Assembly (NCBI GenBank): GCA_963722175.1
Contig: CAVRKA010000001.1
Location: 248,001 to 312,000 of the forward strand
DNA from: WHSW01 sp963722175
GTDB taxonomy: Bacteria > Actinomycetota > Thermoleophilia > Solirubrobacterales > 70-9
Length of the DNA stretch: 64,000 bases
Direction of reading: 5' to 3'
Under the pieces are notes generated by a model. The model had not been told where the DNA came from. It worked only from the letters and a program-made list of their open reading frames with translations, and searched no databases. Both the position numbers and the translations under genes were made by a program. This document shows, in pieces, positions 27,421-36,271 of the stretch; position 1 is the first letter of the stretch; each line of letters opens with the position of its first letter.

Positions 27421-28503
27421 ATGCCGGACCCGCAGCCGATCAACGTCGCCGACTACGAGCGGCTAGCGGCCGAGCGGCTGGAGCCCGGCGTGCACGGCTA
27501 CTTCGCCGGCGGCGCGGGCGACGAGCGCACCCTGCGCGAGAACGTCGCCGCCTACGGGTGCCGCACCCTGCACCCGCGGGTCCTGGTCGACGTCGGCGAG
27601 GTGAGCACGCGGACGACCGTGCTCGGGACCGAGGTCTCGATGCCGCTGCTGGTCGCCCCGGTTGCCTTCCAGCGGCTGGTCCATCCCGAGGGCGAGGTGG
27701 CGATGGCGCGGGCCGCGGCCGCGGCCGGGACGGTCATGTGCCTGTCGACGATCGCGACCTCACATCCGGCCGAGATCGCCGCCGAGGCGCCGCCGGCGCC
27801 GCGCTGGTTCCAGCTCTATTGCTTCCGCGACCGCGGCGTGACCAGGGCGCTCATCGACGAGGCGGTCGACTCCGGCTTCGAGGCGATTGCGCTGACCGTC
27901 GACGCGCCCCGCGCCGGGCGGCGCGAGCGCGACTTCCGCACCGGCTTCGTGGTCCCGCCCGGCGTCACCGCACCGGCGGTCGCCGCGGCGGTTGGCTCCG
28001 ACCGGCCGATCACCGTCCAGGAGGTGTTCGACCTCGTCGACCCGACCCTGACCTGGGAGGACCTCGAGGCGTTGGCGTCGGACTGCTCGCTGCCGATCGT
28101 GCTCAAGGGGATCCAGACCGGGGCGGACGCGGCGCTTGCGGTCGAGCACGGTGCCGCCGGGGTGATCGTCTCCAACCACGGCGGGCGACAGCTCGACTGC
28201 GTCCCGGCGACGATCGACATCCTGCCCGAGGTCGTCGACGCGGTCGGCGACGGCTGCGAGGTCCTGATCGACGGCGGCGTCCGCCGCGGCACCGACGTGC
28301 TGATCGCGCTTGCGCTCGGGGCACGGGCGGTGCTCGTCGGCCGCCCGGCGCTCTGGGGGCTGGCCGTCGGCGGCGAGGAGGGGGCGCGCGACGTGCTCGA
28401 GTTGCTGCGCTCGGAGATCGAGCTGGGGATGGTTCTGCTCGGCTGCCCGTCGCCGGATCGGATCGGCTCTGAGCACGTCCGCAGCGGGCCTAGACTCGCC
28501 TGA
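27421..28503 (+). CDS. FMN-dependent alpha-hydroxy-acid oxidase
   Basis: A 360-residue flavoenzyme of the lactate/glycolate oxidase family, oxidising an L-2-hydroxy acid. The active-site His lies in VSNHGGRQLDCVPATID (about residue 254). FMN contacts appear in APVAFQRLVHPEGE, and LIDGGVRRGTDVLIALALGARAVLVGRP closes the barrel. The TIM-barrel length is complete. The enzyme could be lactate oxidase or lactate 2-monooxygenase. It has its own leaderless-type promoter. The transport cluster starts 6 nt after its stop. Confidence 0.93.
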   Translation: MPDPQPINVADYERLAAERLEPGVHGYFAGGAGDERTLRENVAAYGCRTLHPRVLVDVGEVSTRTTVLGTEVSMPLLVAPVAFQRLVHPEGEVAMARAAAAAGTVMCLSTIATSHPAEIAAEAPPAPRWFQLYCFRDRGVTRALIDEAVDSGFEAIALTVDAPRAGRRERDFRTGFVVPPGVTAPAVAAAVGSDRPITVQEVFDLVDPTLTWEDLEALASDCSLPIVLKGIQTGADAALAVEHGAAGVIVSNHGGRQLDCVPATIDILPEVVDAVGDGCEVLIDGGVRRGTDVLIALALGARAVLVGRPALWGLAVGGEEGARDVLELLRSEIELGMVLLGCPSPDRIGSEHVRSGPRLA

Positions 28504-28509
28504 GCACCA

Positions 28510-30408
28510 ATGGCTGAGAGGCATCCACGCGAAGCTGCGCTGAGACGCGTCCACGGGTCGAGCGCGTTGTTCGCAGCCGCGTACGGCAACGTCGGCTCGT
28601 CGATCTACTACGCGCTCGGGTTGGTCGCGTTCTACGCGCTCGGCCTCACCCCGGTCACGTTCGTGATCGCCGGTGTGATCTTCGCCTTCACCGCCGCGAC
28701 CTACGTCGAGGCGACGGTCCTCTATCCCGAGGCCGGCGGCTCGTCGAGCTTCGCCCGCCGCGCGTTCAACGAGTTCGCGTCGTTCCTCGCCGGGTGGGCC
28801 CAGATGCTCACCTACATCGTCACGATCGCGATCTCGGCCTTCTTCGTTCCCCACTACCTGGCGGTATTCTGGGAACCGCTCGGTCACGGCCCCGGCGACG
28901 TCATCTTCGGGATCGGCCTCGTTGCCCTGCTCGCGCTGCTCAACATCAAGGGGACCGAGGAGTCGGCGCGGCTCAACCTGGTGCTCGCGGTCGCCGACCT
29001 TGCGACGCAGATCGTCCTGGTCGCCATTGGCCTCTTCCTGGTCTTCAACCCGGACCTGCTCGTCAACCAGGTCGAGCTCGGCAGCGCGCCCACCTGGGGG
29101 GACTTCGCGCTCGGGATCGCGGTGGGGATGGTCGCGTACACCGGGATCGAGACGATCTCGAACATGTCCGAGGAGGCGCGCGAGTCGTGGCGCACCGTTC
29201 CGCGAGGCACGGGGCTGGTGGTGGTCGCCGTGGTCGGGCTCTACGCGCTGCTGCCGATGATCGCGCTCTCGGCGATGCCGGTGACGCAGGGCGCGGACGG
29301 CGGCTTCACGACCGAGCTGGCGACGACCTTCAAGGACGACCCGGTGCTCGGGATCGTCGAGAACATCGGCCTCAGCGCCGGGCTCACCGATGTCCTGCGG
29401 GTCTATGTCGGCGTGCTTGCGGCGGTGATCCTGCTGATCGCCACCAACGCCGCCCTGATCGGGCTCTCGCGACTCACCTTCTCGATGGGCCAGCATCGCC
29501 AGCTCCCGGAGATGTTGCGCGCGATCCACCCGCGCTTCAAGACGCCCTACATCGCGATCATCGTCTTCTCGATCGTTGCCGCGATCGTGATGGCGCCGGG
29601 GGAGACGAACTTCCTGGGCGCGATCTACGCCTTCGGGGCGACGCTCTCGTTCACCGTCGCCCACGTCTCCCTGATCTGGCTGCGCAAGCTCAGACCGCTG
29701 GCCGAGCGCCCGAAGGCGCCCGACGGTACGCCGCTGTGGCACTCGCCCGGCACGTTGCGCGTGTTCGGGTTCGACCTCCCGGTGCTCGCCGTGCTTGGCG
29801 GCCTCGGCACCTTCGGCGCCTTCGTCGTCGCGATGGTGCTCGACCCCGTGGTGCTCGCGACCGGCGGCGGGTGGATGATCGCCGGGACGCTGCTCTACAT
29901 CGGCTACCGGCGCTTCAAGGGCCTGCCGCTGACCGAGACGATCAAGGTCGAGACGCTGACCCCGCTCGGCGTCGAGGAGGTCGAGTATCAGTCCATCCTG
30001 GTCGCGTTCAGCGACGAGGACCCGTTCTCGGAGGAGACCGTCGCGACCGCGAAGGCGCTGGCGGCCCGACGCCGTCGCGCGATCCACGTCCTCTCGCTTG
30101 TCACCGTCCCGGCCAACCTGCCGCTTGATGCCCAGCTCGACGGACGCGAGCTCGGCGCGAAGACGAAGCTCGAGCAGGCGAAGCTGATCGGTGGCCAGCG
30201 GGTCAGCGGGCACCTCGAGCACGTCCGTCTCGGCCAGGCGGGCAAGGCGATCGTCGAGGAAGCGAAGGCGATCAACGCGGCCGCGATCGTGATGCCGCTG
30301 CGCTATCGCGGCGGTGAGCCGCTGTACGGGAAGACGCTGCAGACCGTGCTCGCGAAGCGGCCCTGCCGGGTGATCATCGCCGCCAATCCGGCCGAGGCGG
30401 CGGCGTGA
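28510..30408 (+). CDS. APC-family permease fused to a USP-like domain (first)
   Basis: A 632-residue transporter. About 12 membrane helices occupy residues 20-480, with the APC-type GNVGSSIYYALG start and conserved small-residue helices. A cytosolic USP-like domain (about 491-630, beginning EYQSILVAFSDEDPF and ending RPCRVIIAA) follows. The architecture resembles c-di-AMP-controlled K+ importers of the KimA type, which also have a cytosolic C-domain, but amino-acid transport is equally possible. The next gene overlaps the end by 4 nt. It is the first gene of a cluster with two RCK-type regulators. Confidence 0.9.
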   Translation: MAERHPREAALRRVHGSSALFAAAYGNVGSSIYYALGLVAFYALGLTPVTFVIAGVIFAFTAATYVEATVLYPEAGGSSSFARRAFNEFASFLAGWAQMLTYIVTIAISAFFVPHYLAVFWEPLGHGPGDVIFGIGLVALLALLNIKGTEESARLNLVLAVADLATQIVLVAIGLFLVFNPDLLVNQVELGSAPTWGDFALGIAVGMVAYTGIETISNMSEEARESWRTVPRGTGLVVVAVVGLYALLPMIALSAMPVTQGADGGFTTELATTFKDDPVLGIVENIGLSAGLTDVLRVYVGVLAAVILLIATNAALIGLSRLTFSMGQHRQLPEMLRAIHPRFKTPYIAIIVFSIVAAIVMAPGETNFLGAIYAFGATLSFTVAHVSLIWLRKLRPLAERPKAPDGTPLWHSPGTLRVFGFDLPVLAVLGGLGTFGAFVVAMVLDPVVLATGGGWMIAGTLLYIGYRRFKGLPLTETIKVETLTPLGVEEVEYQSILVAFSDEDPFSEETVATAKALAARRRRAIHVLSLVTVPANLPLDAQLDGRELGAKTKLEQAKLIGGQRVSGHLEHVRLGQAGKAIVEEAKAINAAAIVMPLRYRGGEPLYGKTLQTVLAKRPCRVIIAANPAEAAA

Positions 30409-30614
30409 GCCCGGCGCCGCCGCCCGACGAGGTCTATCGCGGGGTCACGCGGGCGTTCGCCGTCGTGATCACCGGCTTCGGGATCGCGATCATCGTCGTC
30501 ACGCTCGCCAACGGCGGCACCGCGGGTTCGGGCGGGATCTGGCTCGGGCTCGTGTTCACGGGCCTCGGCCTCGGTCGCCTCTACCTCGCGCTGCGGAGGG
30601 AGAAGGAGGAATGA
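30405..30614 (+). CDS. 69-aa membrane protein between two permeases
   Basis: A 69-residue protein with two hydrophobic segments (about 15-34 AFAVVITGFGIAIIVVTL and 42-60 GGIWLGLVFTGLGLGRLYL) and a charged C-terminal tail (RREKEE). GTG start in a 4-nt overlap with the upstream permease, and the downstream permease begins in its stop codon (ATGA). It could be an accessory subunit or assembly partner of the permeases. It is not similar to KdpF beyond its small size. Confidence 0.8.
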   Translation: MSPAPPPDEVYRGVTRAFAVVITGFGIAIIVVTLANGGTAGSGGIWLGLVFTGLGLGRLYLALRREKEE

Positions 30615-32653
30615 TCGACCCGTTCGAGCGCGGCGAGCGCTCGCCCCTGACCAGCCGCTGGCTCGGCGTGCCGTTGCTGTTCGCGGTCGCTTACTCCGCG
30701 GTCGGTTTCTCGCTCTACTTCGCCCTCGGCCTGGTCGCCGAGCGCGGACTCGGGCTGACCCCGCTGATCTTCCTCGGCGTCGGCGTCGTGTTCATCCTCA
30801 ACACGCTCACCTACGTCGAGGGCGAGGCGATGGTCCCCGAGCGGGGCGGCTCGGCGACGTTCGCCCGCCACGCCTTCAACAACGAGCTGATCAGCTTCAT
30901 CGCCGGCTGGGCGATCCTGATCGATTACGTGATCGTGATCGCGCTTGCGGCCCTTTCGGTGCCGCACTACCTGACCCCGATCTGGTCCGGATTCAGCGAC
31001 ACGGCGCCGGAGATCATTACCGGGACGCTGGTCGTCGCGCTGACCGCGTTCCTGACCATCACCGGCGTCACCGGCGCGGGCCGGGCGCGGCTGCTGGGCA
31101 CGATCGCGATCGCCGGCGTCGGCCTGCTGCTCGCGGTGATCGCGGTCGGCCTGGTCACCTCGTTCGACCTCGACGTCCTGACCACGGAGCTCAACCCGTT
31201 CGACTCGACCGGCAATCCGAGCGGCGCCGATCTCATCTACGCGGGCGTGATCGCGACCGTCGCCTTCGCCGGGATCGAGGCGGCCGCCACCCTCGCTCCC
31301 GACATCCGGACCGCTCCCGTCGACCTGCGCAAGCTGGTGGTCGCCGCGGCGACTCTGGTGCCGCTGGTCTACGTCGGGGTCTCGGTCGTCGCGTTGATGG
31401 CGGTCCCGGTCGTGCCGACCGCCGACGGCGCGGAGACTGCGCTCGGGACCACCTACCTGGAGAACCCGGTGCTCGGGGTCGTCGAGGCGTTCGAGCCCAC
31501 CTGGCTTTCGGAGCTGATGCAGGTGGCCGTGGTGCTGGTCGTCCCGGCGGCGCTGATCTGGGCGGCGAACACGGCGATGCTCGGCCTCTCGCGGCATGTC
31601 TACACACTGGCCACCAACCGCCAGATCCCGAGCTGGCTCGGCAAGCTCAACCGGCGCTGGCAGACGCCACACGTGGCGATCCTCGCCGCGGCGGTGTTTG
31701 CCGTCGGGCTGGTCGCCTCGGCGGACGTGGCGCTGCTCGGAGGCCTGTTCGCGTTCGGGGCGACGATCGCGTTCACGATCGCCCATCTCTCGATCATCCG
31801 CCTGCGGATCACCGAGCCGGACCGGCCGCGGCCGTTCCGGATCCCGTTCGACATCACCTTCATGGGCGCGCGGGTACCGCTGCCGACGCTGGTCGCGGCC
31901 GTGCTCACCGCGCTCGCCTGGGTCAGCGTGATCGTCTACCACGACAGCGCGCGCTGGGTCGGCACCGCTTGGATGGCGTTCGGGCTCGTCGCCTACGTGA
32001 TCTATCGCAAGGGCGTCGAGGGGATGACGCTCTCGGAGCGGGTCGAGGTCCCGGCCGCGGCGCTGGTCAAGGACGTCGCGAGCGCCGAGTACGGCGACAT
32101 CCTGGTCCCCGTTTTCGGGACCAAGCTGGACGACGACATCGTCGGCACCGCCGGACGGCTCGCCCTCGCCGCCGATCGGTCCGGCGGCATGGCCCCGCGA
32201 CTCGAGGTGGTCTACGTGATCGATCTGCCGCTGACGGTGCCGCTGGACTCCCCGCCGCCGCGCGAGCGGGCCGAGGTGGCGAACGGGGCGCTCGAGCGCG
32301 CCAAGGAGGTCGGGGAGGAATATGAGACCGTCGAGGTCCACCCGTCGGTCGTCCGCGCCCGTTCGGTCGGAGCCGGGATCGTGGAGGCCGCGCGCGCCCG
32401 CGACGTCGAGATGATCGTCATGGGCGCCGAGCCGCCGACCCGGATCCGCGGCGGGGCGATCCTCGGCGGTGTGGGCGGCTCGCGGCCGGCGGAGATCGGG
32501 CCGGTGACCGAGTACGTGTTGCGCCGCGCCCCGTGCCGGGTATTGATCACCGCGCCGGCCACCGACGGCGCGCGGCGGGTGACGGCCGGCTCGGCCGAGA
32601 CCGCCCCAGAGGAGGCGATCGGCCGCGAGGGCGCGTTGCCGGTGGCTGAATAG
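30611..32653 (+). CDS. APC-family permease fused to a USP-like domain (second)
   Basis: A 680-residue paralogue of 28510-30408. Membrane helices cover about 18-475 (LLFAVAYSAVGFSLYFALG at the start). A C-terminal USP-like domain (about 493-655) contains a longer Gly-rich nucleotide-type loop, MGAEPPTRIRGGAILGG, than the first copy. The two differ considerably, so they may form a heteromeric or specialised pair. It shares ATGA with the small membrane gene and is followed by the TrkA pair. Ligand unknown; cation or amino acid. Confidence 0.9.
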   Translation: MIDPFERGERSPLTSRWLGVPLLFAVAYSAVGFSLYFALGLVAERGLGLTPLIFLGVGVVFILNTLTYVEGEAMVPERGGSATFARHAFNNELISFIAGWAILIDYVIVIALAALSVPHYLTPIWSGFSDTAPEIITGTLVVALTAFLTITGVTGAGRARLLGTIAIAGVGLLLAVIAVGLVTSFDLDVLTTELNPFDSTGNPSGADLIYAGVIATVAFAGIEAAATLAPDIRTAPVDLRKLVVAAATLVPLVYVGVSVVALMAVPVVPTADGAETALGTTYLENPVLGVVEAFEPTWLSELMQVAVVLVVPAALIWAANTAMLGLSRHVYTLATNRQIPSWLGKLNRRWQTPHVAILAAAVFAVGLVASADVALLGGLFAFGATIAFTIAHLSIIRLRITEPDRPRPFRIPFDITFMGARVPLPTLVAAVLTALAWVSVIVYHDSARWVGTAWMAFGLVAYVIYRKGVEGMTLSERVEVPAAALVKDVASAEYGDILVPVFGTKLDDDIVGTAGRLALAADRSGGMAPRLEVVYVIDLPLTVPLDSPPPRERAEVANGALERAKEVGEEYETVEVHPSVVRARSVGAGIVEAARARDVEMIVMGAEPPTRIRGGAILGGVGGSRPAEIGPVTEYVLRRAPCRVLITAPATDGARRVTAGSAETAPEEAIGREGALPVAE

Positions 32654-32669
32654 GGACTCCGAGCCCGTC

Positions 32670-32675
32670 TAAGAT
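32670..32675 (+). promoter_or_regulatory. -10 box for the first TrkA-type gene
   Basis: TAAGAT ends 7 nt before the ATG at 32683 with no ribosome site, so the RCK genes may be transcribed separately from the permeases. Confidence 0.5.
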
Positions 32676-32682
32676 CCGCCCC

Positions 32683-33159
32683 ATGTTCGTCGTCATCGTT
32701 GGTTGCGGCCGGGTCGGATCATCGGTCGCCCGCAGCATGCTCTCGGAGGGCCACGAGGTCTCCTGCCTCGACGAGGACCCCGAGTCGCATGCCCGGCTGG
32801 AGATCGGCCTCGATAAGCCCTGGGAGGACATGGGCGGGCACTTCACGGTCGGGACGGCGCTCGAGATCGAGGCGCTGGCCGCCGCCGGGATCGAGCGCGC
32901 CGACGTCTTCCTCGCTGCGACCAACGGCGACAACACGAACATCGTCATCGCCCAGATCGCCAAGCGGCGCTTCAGCGTCCCCAAGGTGATCGCCCGCATC
33001 CTCGACCCCTACCGGGCGAAGTGGTACGCGGACCAGGGCCTGGACACGATCTGCCCGACCCGGGTGGCGATCGAGATGCTCGAGGAGGAGATCCGCCAGG
33101 CCGCCGAGCGGACCGCCGCGCCGGCCGGGGCGGTCGATCACGAGGACGCCGACATCTAG
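32683..33159 (+). CDS. trkA: TrkA-type NAD-binding (RCK_N) protein, short form
   Basis: A 158-residue RCK_N domain with the Rossmann motif GCGRVGSSVA at about residues 7-16 and the following acidic ribose-binding position (LDEDPESH). The RCK_C domain of normal TrkA is absent. Such subunits pair with a full-length partner to gate K+ transporters, as in the CeoB/CeoC pair of Mycobacterium (where an APC-type gene lies nearby, as I recall). The partner follows 3 nt after its stop. Confidence 0.92.
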   Translation: MFVVIVGCGRVGSSVARSMLSEGHEVSCLDEDPESHARLEIGLDKPWEDMGGHFTVGTALEIEALAAAGIERADVFLAATNGDNTNIVIAQIAKRRFSVPKVIARILDPYRAKWYADQGLDTICPTRVAIEMLEEEIRQAAERTAAPAGAVDHEDADI

Positions 33160-33162
33160 GCG

Positions 33163-33861
33163 ATGCCCCACCGCAAGTACATCATCATCGTCGGGGCCGG
33201 CAAGGTCGGCTGGAACCTGGCCCGCGAGCTGATCGAGAAGGGCAGCGAGGTGACCCTGATCGAGGCCAACCGCGACCGCTACCTGACGGTCGAGCAGGAG
33301 CTCGAGCACAACGTCCAGTACGGCGATGCGTCGGAGCTCTGGGTACTGGAGCGGGCCGGGATCTCGCGTGCCGACATGGTCATCGCGGTCACCGGCGACG
33401 ACGAGGACAACATCCTGATCTGCCAGGTGGCGAAGGAGAAGTACCTGGTCGACCGGATCATCGCCCGGGTCAACAACCCGCGCAACCGCGAGCACTTCGA
33501 GCTGCTCGGGATCAAGCCGCTGGTCTCGGCGACCGACCTGATCCTGCGCCTGATCGAGCACGAGGTCCCCGAGTACGGGCTCGTCCACCTGCTCGACCTG
33601 CCCGAGCAGCGGCTCGAGATCATCGAGATGGAGCTGCCGGCGGACTCGCGCGCCGCCGGGGTCCGGGTCGGTGACCTGGCGATGCCGGAGGGCAGCCTGC
33701 TGATCTCGGTCCTTCGCGACGACAGCGGCTTCGTGCCGAACTCCGAGACCGTGCTGCAGGCGGGCGACGAGATCCTCGCGGTGCTCGACCCGCGGATGGA
33801 GGAGGACCTGACCGCGTACTTCGGGCCGGACGGGGGTTCCGGAGACCGGCCGAGCGCATGA
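33163..33861 (+). CDS. trkA: TrkA-type RCK_N plus RCK_C protein
   Basis: A 232-residue cytosolic regulator with a Rossmann domain (IIIVGAGKVGWNLARELI, about residues 6-23, ribose acid in LIEANRDR) and an RCK_C domain (about 150-225, LEIIEMELPADSRAAGVRVGDL). It binds NAD(H) and probably ligands such as c-di-AMP or ATP. Paired with the short protein just upstream. The stop overlaps the FAD reductase start (ATGA), so they are one transcription unit. Confidence 0.94.
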   Translation: MPHRKYIIIVGAGKVGWNLARELIEKGSEVTLIEANRDRYLTVEQELEHNVQYGDASELWVLERAGISRADMVIAVTGDDEDNILICQVAKEKYLVDRIIARVNNPRNREHFELLGIKPLVSATDLILRLIEHEVPEYGLVHLLDLPEQRLEIIEMELPADSRAAGVRVGDLAMPEGSLLISVLRDDSGFVPNSETVLQAGDEILAVLDPRMEEDLTAYFGPDGGSGDRPSA

Positions 33862-35093
33862 GCGCTCGGGCGATTGATTTTCTGATCGTCGGCGGCGGGC
33901 TGGCGGGCGCCTACTGCGCCTCGGAGCTCCGCAAGCAGGGGGCGGACGGTTCGATCCTGCTCGCCGCGCGCGAGCCCGAGCCGCCGTACGAGCGCCCGCC
34001 GCTCTCGAAGGAGTACCTGCGCGGCGAGGCGTCGCGCGCGGACGCCTACGTGAACCCGGTCGAGTGGTATGGGGAGAACGGGGTCGAGCTGGCGACGCGG
34101 ACGAACGTGATGTCGCTCGACCCCGAGGCGCGGACGGCGAAGCTCCAGGGTGGGGAGGAGGTCGAGTTCGGCAAGGCGCTGCTGGCGACGGGGGCGAACG
34201 TCAACATCCTGCGGGTCGAGGGGGCGGAGCTGGAGGGAATCCACTACCTGCGGGCGTTCGGGAACTCCGACGCGATCCGCGAGGAGGCCAAGGAGGCGGG
34301 CCGGGTGGTGATGATCGGCGGCAGCTACATCGGCTGCGAGGTGGCGGCGTCGCTGCGGGCGCTCGGCGTCGAGGTCAGCATCGTGATGCTGGAGGACGTC
34401 GCGCTGTCACGAACCTTCGGCGAGGAGGCGGGGCGCTACTTCCACGACAAGCTCGTCGAGCACGGCATCGAGATCTTCGGCGGCGAGTCGCTCGAGGCGT
34501 TCGAGGGCGACGGGCGCGTCAGCGCGATCGTGACGGCCAGCGGCCGGACCGTCGAGGGCGGGATGGCCGTCGTCGGTGCGGGGGTGAAGCCCGACACGAT
34601 GCTGGCCGAGAGGGCGGGGCTCGAGGTCCACGACGGGATCGTCTGCGACGCGAAGCTGGAGAGCTCGGCGCCGGGGATCTTCGCGGCCGGCGACGTCTGC
34701 TCCTACGACAGCGTCGTCCACGGCCGGCGGCTGCGGGTCGAGCACTGGGACGTCGCGTTGCAGCAGGGCCGCCACGCCGCGAAGGCGATGCTCGGCTCCG
34801 AGGAGCCCTACCGGGAGATCCCTTACTTCTTCAGCGACCTCGCCGACTGGGCCTCGCTCGAGTACGTCGGGCCGGCGTACGAGTGGGACGAGGTGGTCTG
34901 GCGCGGCGATCGGGGCAGCGACGAGTTCAGCGTCTGGTACCTCGACGGCGGCGTCGTCAAGGGCGCCCTCGCGGTCGGACGCTCCGAGGACCTGGTCCAC
35001 GCGCGGACACTGATCGAGACCGGGGCGGACGTCTCGGGCTCCAAGGACGCGCTCGCCGACCCGGATTCAGAGCTCGAATCCATCGGGCAGTAG
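33858..35093 (+). CDS. FAD/NAD-dependent reductase, AIF/ferredoxin-reductase type
   Basis: A 411-residue pyridine-nucleotide-dependent flavoprotein. N-terminal FAD motif VGGGLAGAYCASELRKQGA (about 11-29), NAD motif VVMIGGSYIGCEVAASLRALG (about 150-170), and GIFAAGDVCSYDS near residue 275. The C-terminal 110 residues form the family's interface domain. Such enzymes reduce ferredoxins or other carriers. It overlaps the upstream regulator by 4 nt. The link to transport is positional only. Confidence 0.92.
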   Translation: MSARAIDFLIVGGGLAGAYCASELRKQGADGSILLAAREPEPPYERPPLSKEYLRGEASRADAYVNPVEWYGENGVELATRTNVMSLDPEARTAKLQGGEEVEFGKALLATGANVNILRVEGAELEGIHYLRAFGNSDAIREEAKEAGRVVMIGGSYIGCEVAASLRALGVEVSIVMLEDVALSRTFGEEAGRYFHDKLVEHGIEIFGGESLEAFEGDGRVSAIVTASGRTVEGGMAVVGAGVKPDTMLAERAGLEVHDGIVCDAKLESSAPGIFAAGDVCSYDSVVHGRRLRVEHWDVALQQGRHAAKAMLGSEEPYREIPYFFSDLADWASLEYVGPAYEWDEVVWRGDRGSDEFSVWYLDGGVVKGALAVGRSEDLVHARTLIETGADVSGSKDALADPDSELESIGQ

Positions 35094-35135
35094 CGCTGGG
35101 CAGAGGCCGCTCGCTACGCTGCGCGAGCGTTCCGT

Positions 35136-35207
35136 TGGGGATTGGTGTAATCGGCAGCACGCTGGTTTCTGGTACCAGTAGTCGAGGTTCGAGTCCTCGA
35201 TCCCCAG
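35136..35207 (+). tRNA. tRNA-Gln (anticodon CUG)
   Basis: Cloverleaf: acceptor stem TGGGGAT / ATCCCCA, D arm with GTGTAATCGGCAGCAC, anticodon stem CTGGT / ACCAG with loop TTCTGGT (anticodon CTG at 35169-35171), T arm CGAGG TTCGAGT CCTCG. Discriminator G at 35207; the CCA end is not encoded. It stands alone in the gap after the FAD reductase gene. Confidence 0.96.
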
Positions 35208-35396
35208 TGTCTTGGGTTCGAGAAATCGAGCCGATTCTGTCCACGTCGCCCGGCCGCAGGCCGCCGAACCGATGCGGTTTCCGTTCAGGCGCCGGGCGTA
35301 GGTCGCAGCGGTTCGCGCTCCGAGGTTCGGCCGCCGCGTGATGAAAACCCCTGCCCAGGGGTACTAAGCCTGCAGGTGCCGACCAACCCCTTTGTT

Positions 35397-35401
35397 ACTT
35401 T
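35397..35401 (+). promoter_or_regulatory. -10-like box for 35411-36169
   Basis: TACTTT at 35396-35401 ends 9 nt before the ATG, and there is no Shine-Dalgarno sequence, consistent with a leaderless start. No clear -35 was seen. The rest of the 203-nt gap after the tRNA holds short GC hairpins and nothing else I recognise. Confidence 0.4.
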
Positions 35402-35410
35402 GAGCACGCT

Positions 35411-36169
35411 ATGGACGTTTACCAGCGCAGGCGCCTGGTCGCGCTGAGCGTCATCGCGGGGATCTTCATCCTCTTCGTGCTCTTGATCCGGAGCTGCGGG
35501 GGAGATGACGAGGAGCCGGCGCCGCTTGCCGCTGGGGCGAGCGGTGCCAGCGGCGTCGCCGGTGTCGCCTCGCTCCCGCAGCCCGACTACATCGCCCAGG
35601 CCGACCCGATCTGCCTCGAGGCGAACACCTCGGTCGCGAACGTCGACGAGAGCGATGCCGTGCAGGCCGACAACGACAAGGCGCAGATCGTCGGCAGTGA
35701 GCTGCAGCAGCTGCAGACGCTCCCGCCGCCCGAGGACGGAACCGATGACCTCGACAAGTTCTTCTCGGCGCTCGAGAAGCAGTCGCTCGCCTACCAGGAC
35801 CGCGCGACGGCCGCCGAGCGCGGCGACGACGCCTCGGTCGCGGAGCTGAACGAGACGATCGACAAGACGACCACCGATGCCGCCGACGCGGCCGACGCGT
35901 TCGGGTTCAAGGTCTGCGGCGACCTCTCGAAGGTCGGCGAGGCCGATACCGGCGGCGGTGGAGGCGGCGGCGACAGCACCGACACCGCGCCCACCGACAC
36001 CGGCGGCACCGAGACCCCGGTGACGCCGGTCACCCCGACCACGACGACCCCGGTGCCGGTCGCGCCGCCGACCGACGAGGGCGGGACCCCCACCCCGACT
36101 CCGACGCCCACGCCGACCCCGGCGCCGACCGACGGCGGCGACGACTCCTCCGGCGGCGTCAGCCCGTAG
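35411..36169 (+). CDS. membrane-anchored Thr/Pro-rich surface protein
   Basis: A 252-residue protein. One membrane helix (about 11-26, LSVIAGIFILFVLLI) follows a short basic cytoplasmic N-terminus. The next segment has a cysteine, the central domain (about 60-170) is acidic and helical with CLEANTSV and VCGDLSKV, and the tail is low complexity (Gly run, then TPVTP and TPTP repeats). No enzyme motif is seen. Possible glycosylated stalk. It converges with the ABC exporter and shares a terminator. Confidence 0.75.
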   Translation: MDVYQRRRLVALSVIAGIFILFVLLIRSCGGDDEEPAPLAAGASGASGVAGVASLPQPDYIAQADPICLEANTSVANVDESDAVQADNDKAQIVGSELQQLQTLPPPEDGTDDLDKFFSALEKQSLAYQDRATAAERGDDASVAELNETIDKTTTDAADAADAFGFKVCGDLSKVGEADTGGGGGGGDSTDTAPTDTGGTETPVTPVTPTTTTPVPVAPPTDEGGTPTPTPTPTPTPAPTDGGDDSSGGVSP

Positions 36170-36171
36170 CC

Positions 36172-36270
36172 CGAGCGGCGAGAGCCGTCGCCAGGCGGCG
36201 TCATCGGTCGCTCGCGTGCGAAGCACGCGTCGCTCCCTGCTTCCTGGCCTGACTCGGCTCTCGCCGCTCG
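36172..36270. terminator. bidirectional terminator between convergent genes
   Basis: Perfect 16-bp inverted arms at 36172-36187 and 36255-36270 (CGAGCGGCGAGAGCCG and its complement) enclose a second perfect 6-bp hairpin GCGTGC/GCACGC at 36214-36228. It fills the gap between 35411-36169 and the leftward ABC transporter genes. Confidence 0.7.
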
Positions 36271-36271
36271 A

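Noticed and set aside
35348..35361. CCCCTG-CC-CAGGGG as a terminator or operator before 35411
   Set aside because: The loop is only 2 nt and there is no U tract; I could not tell it from chance in GC-rich DNA.
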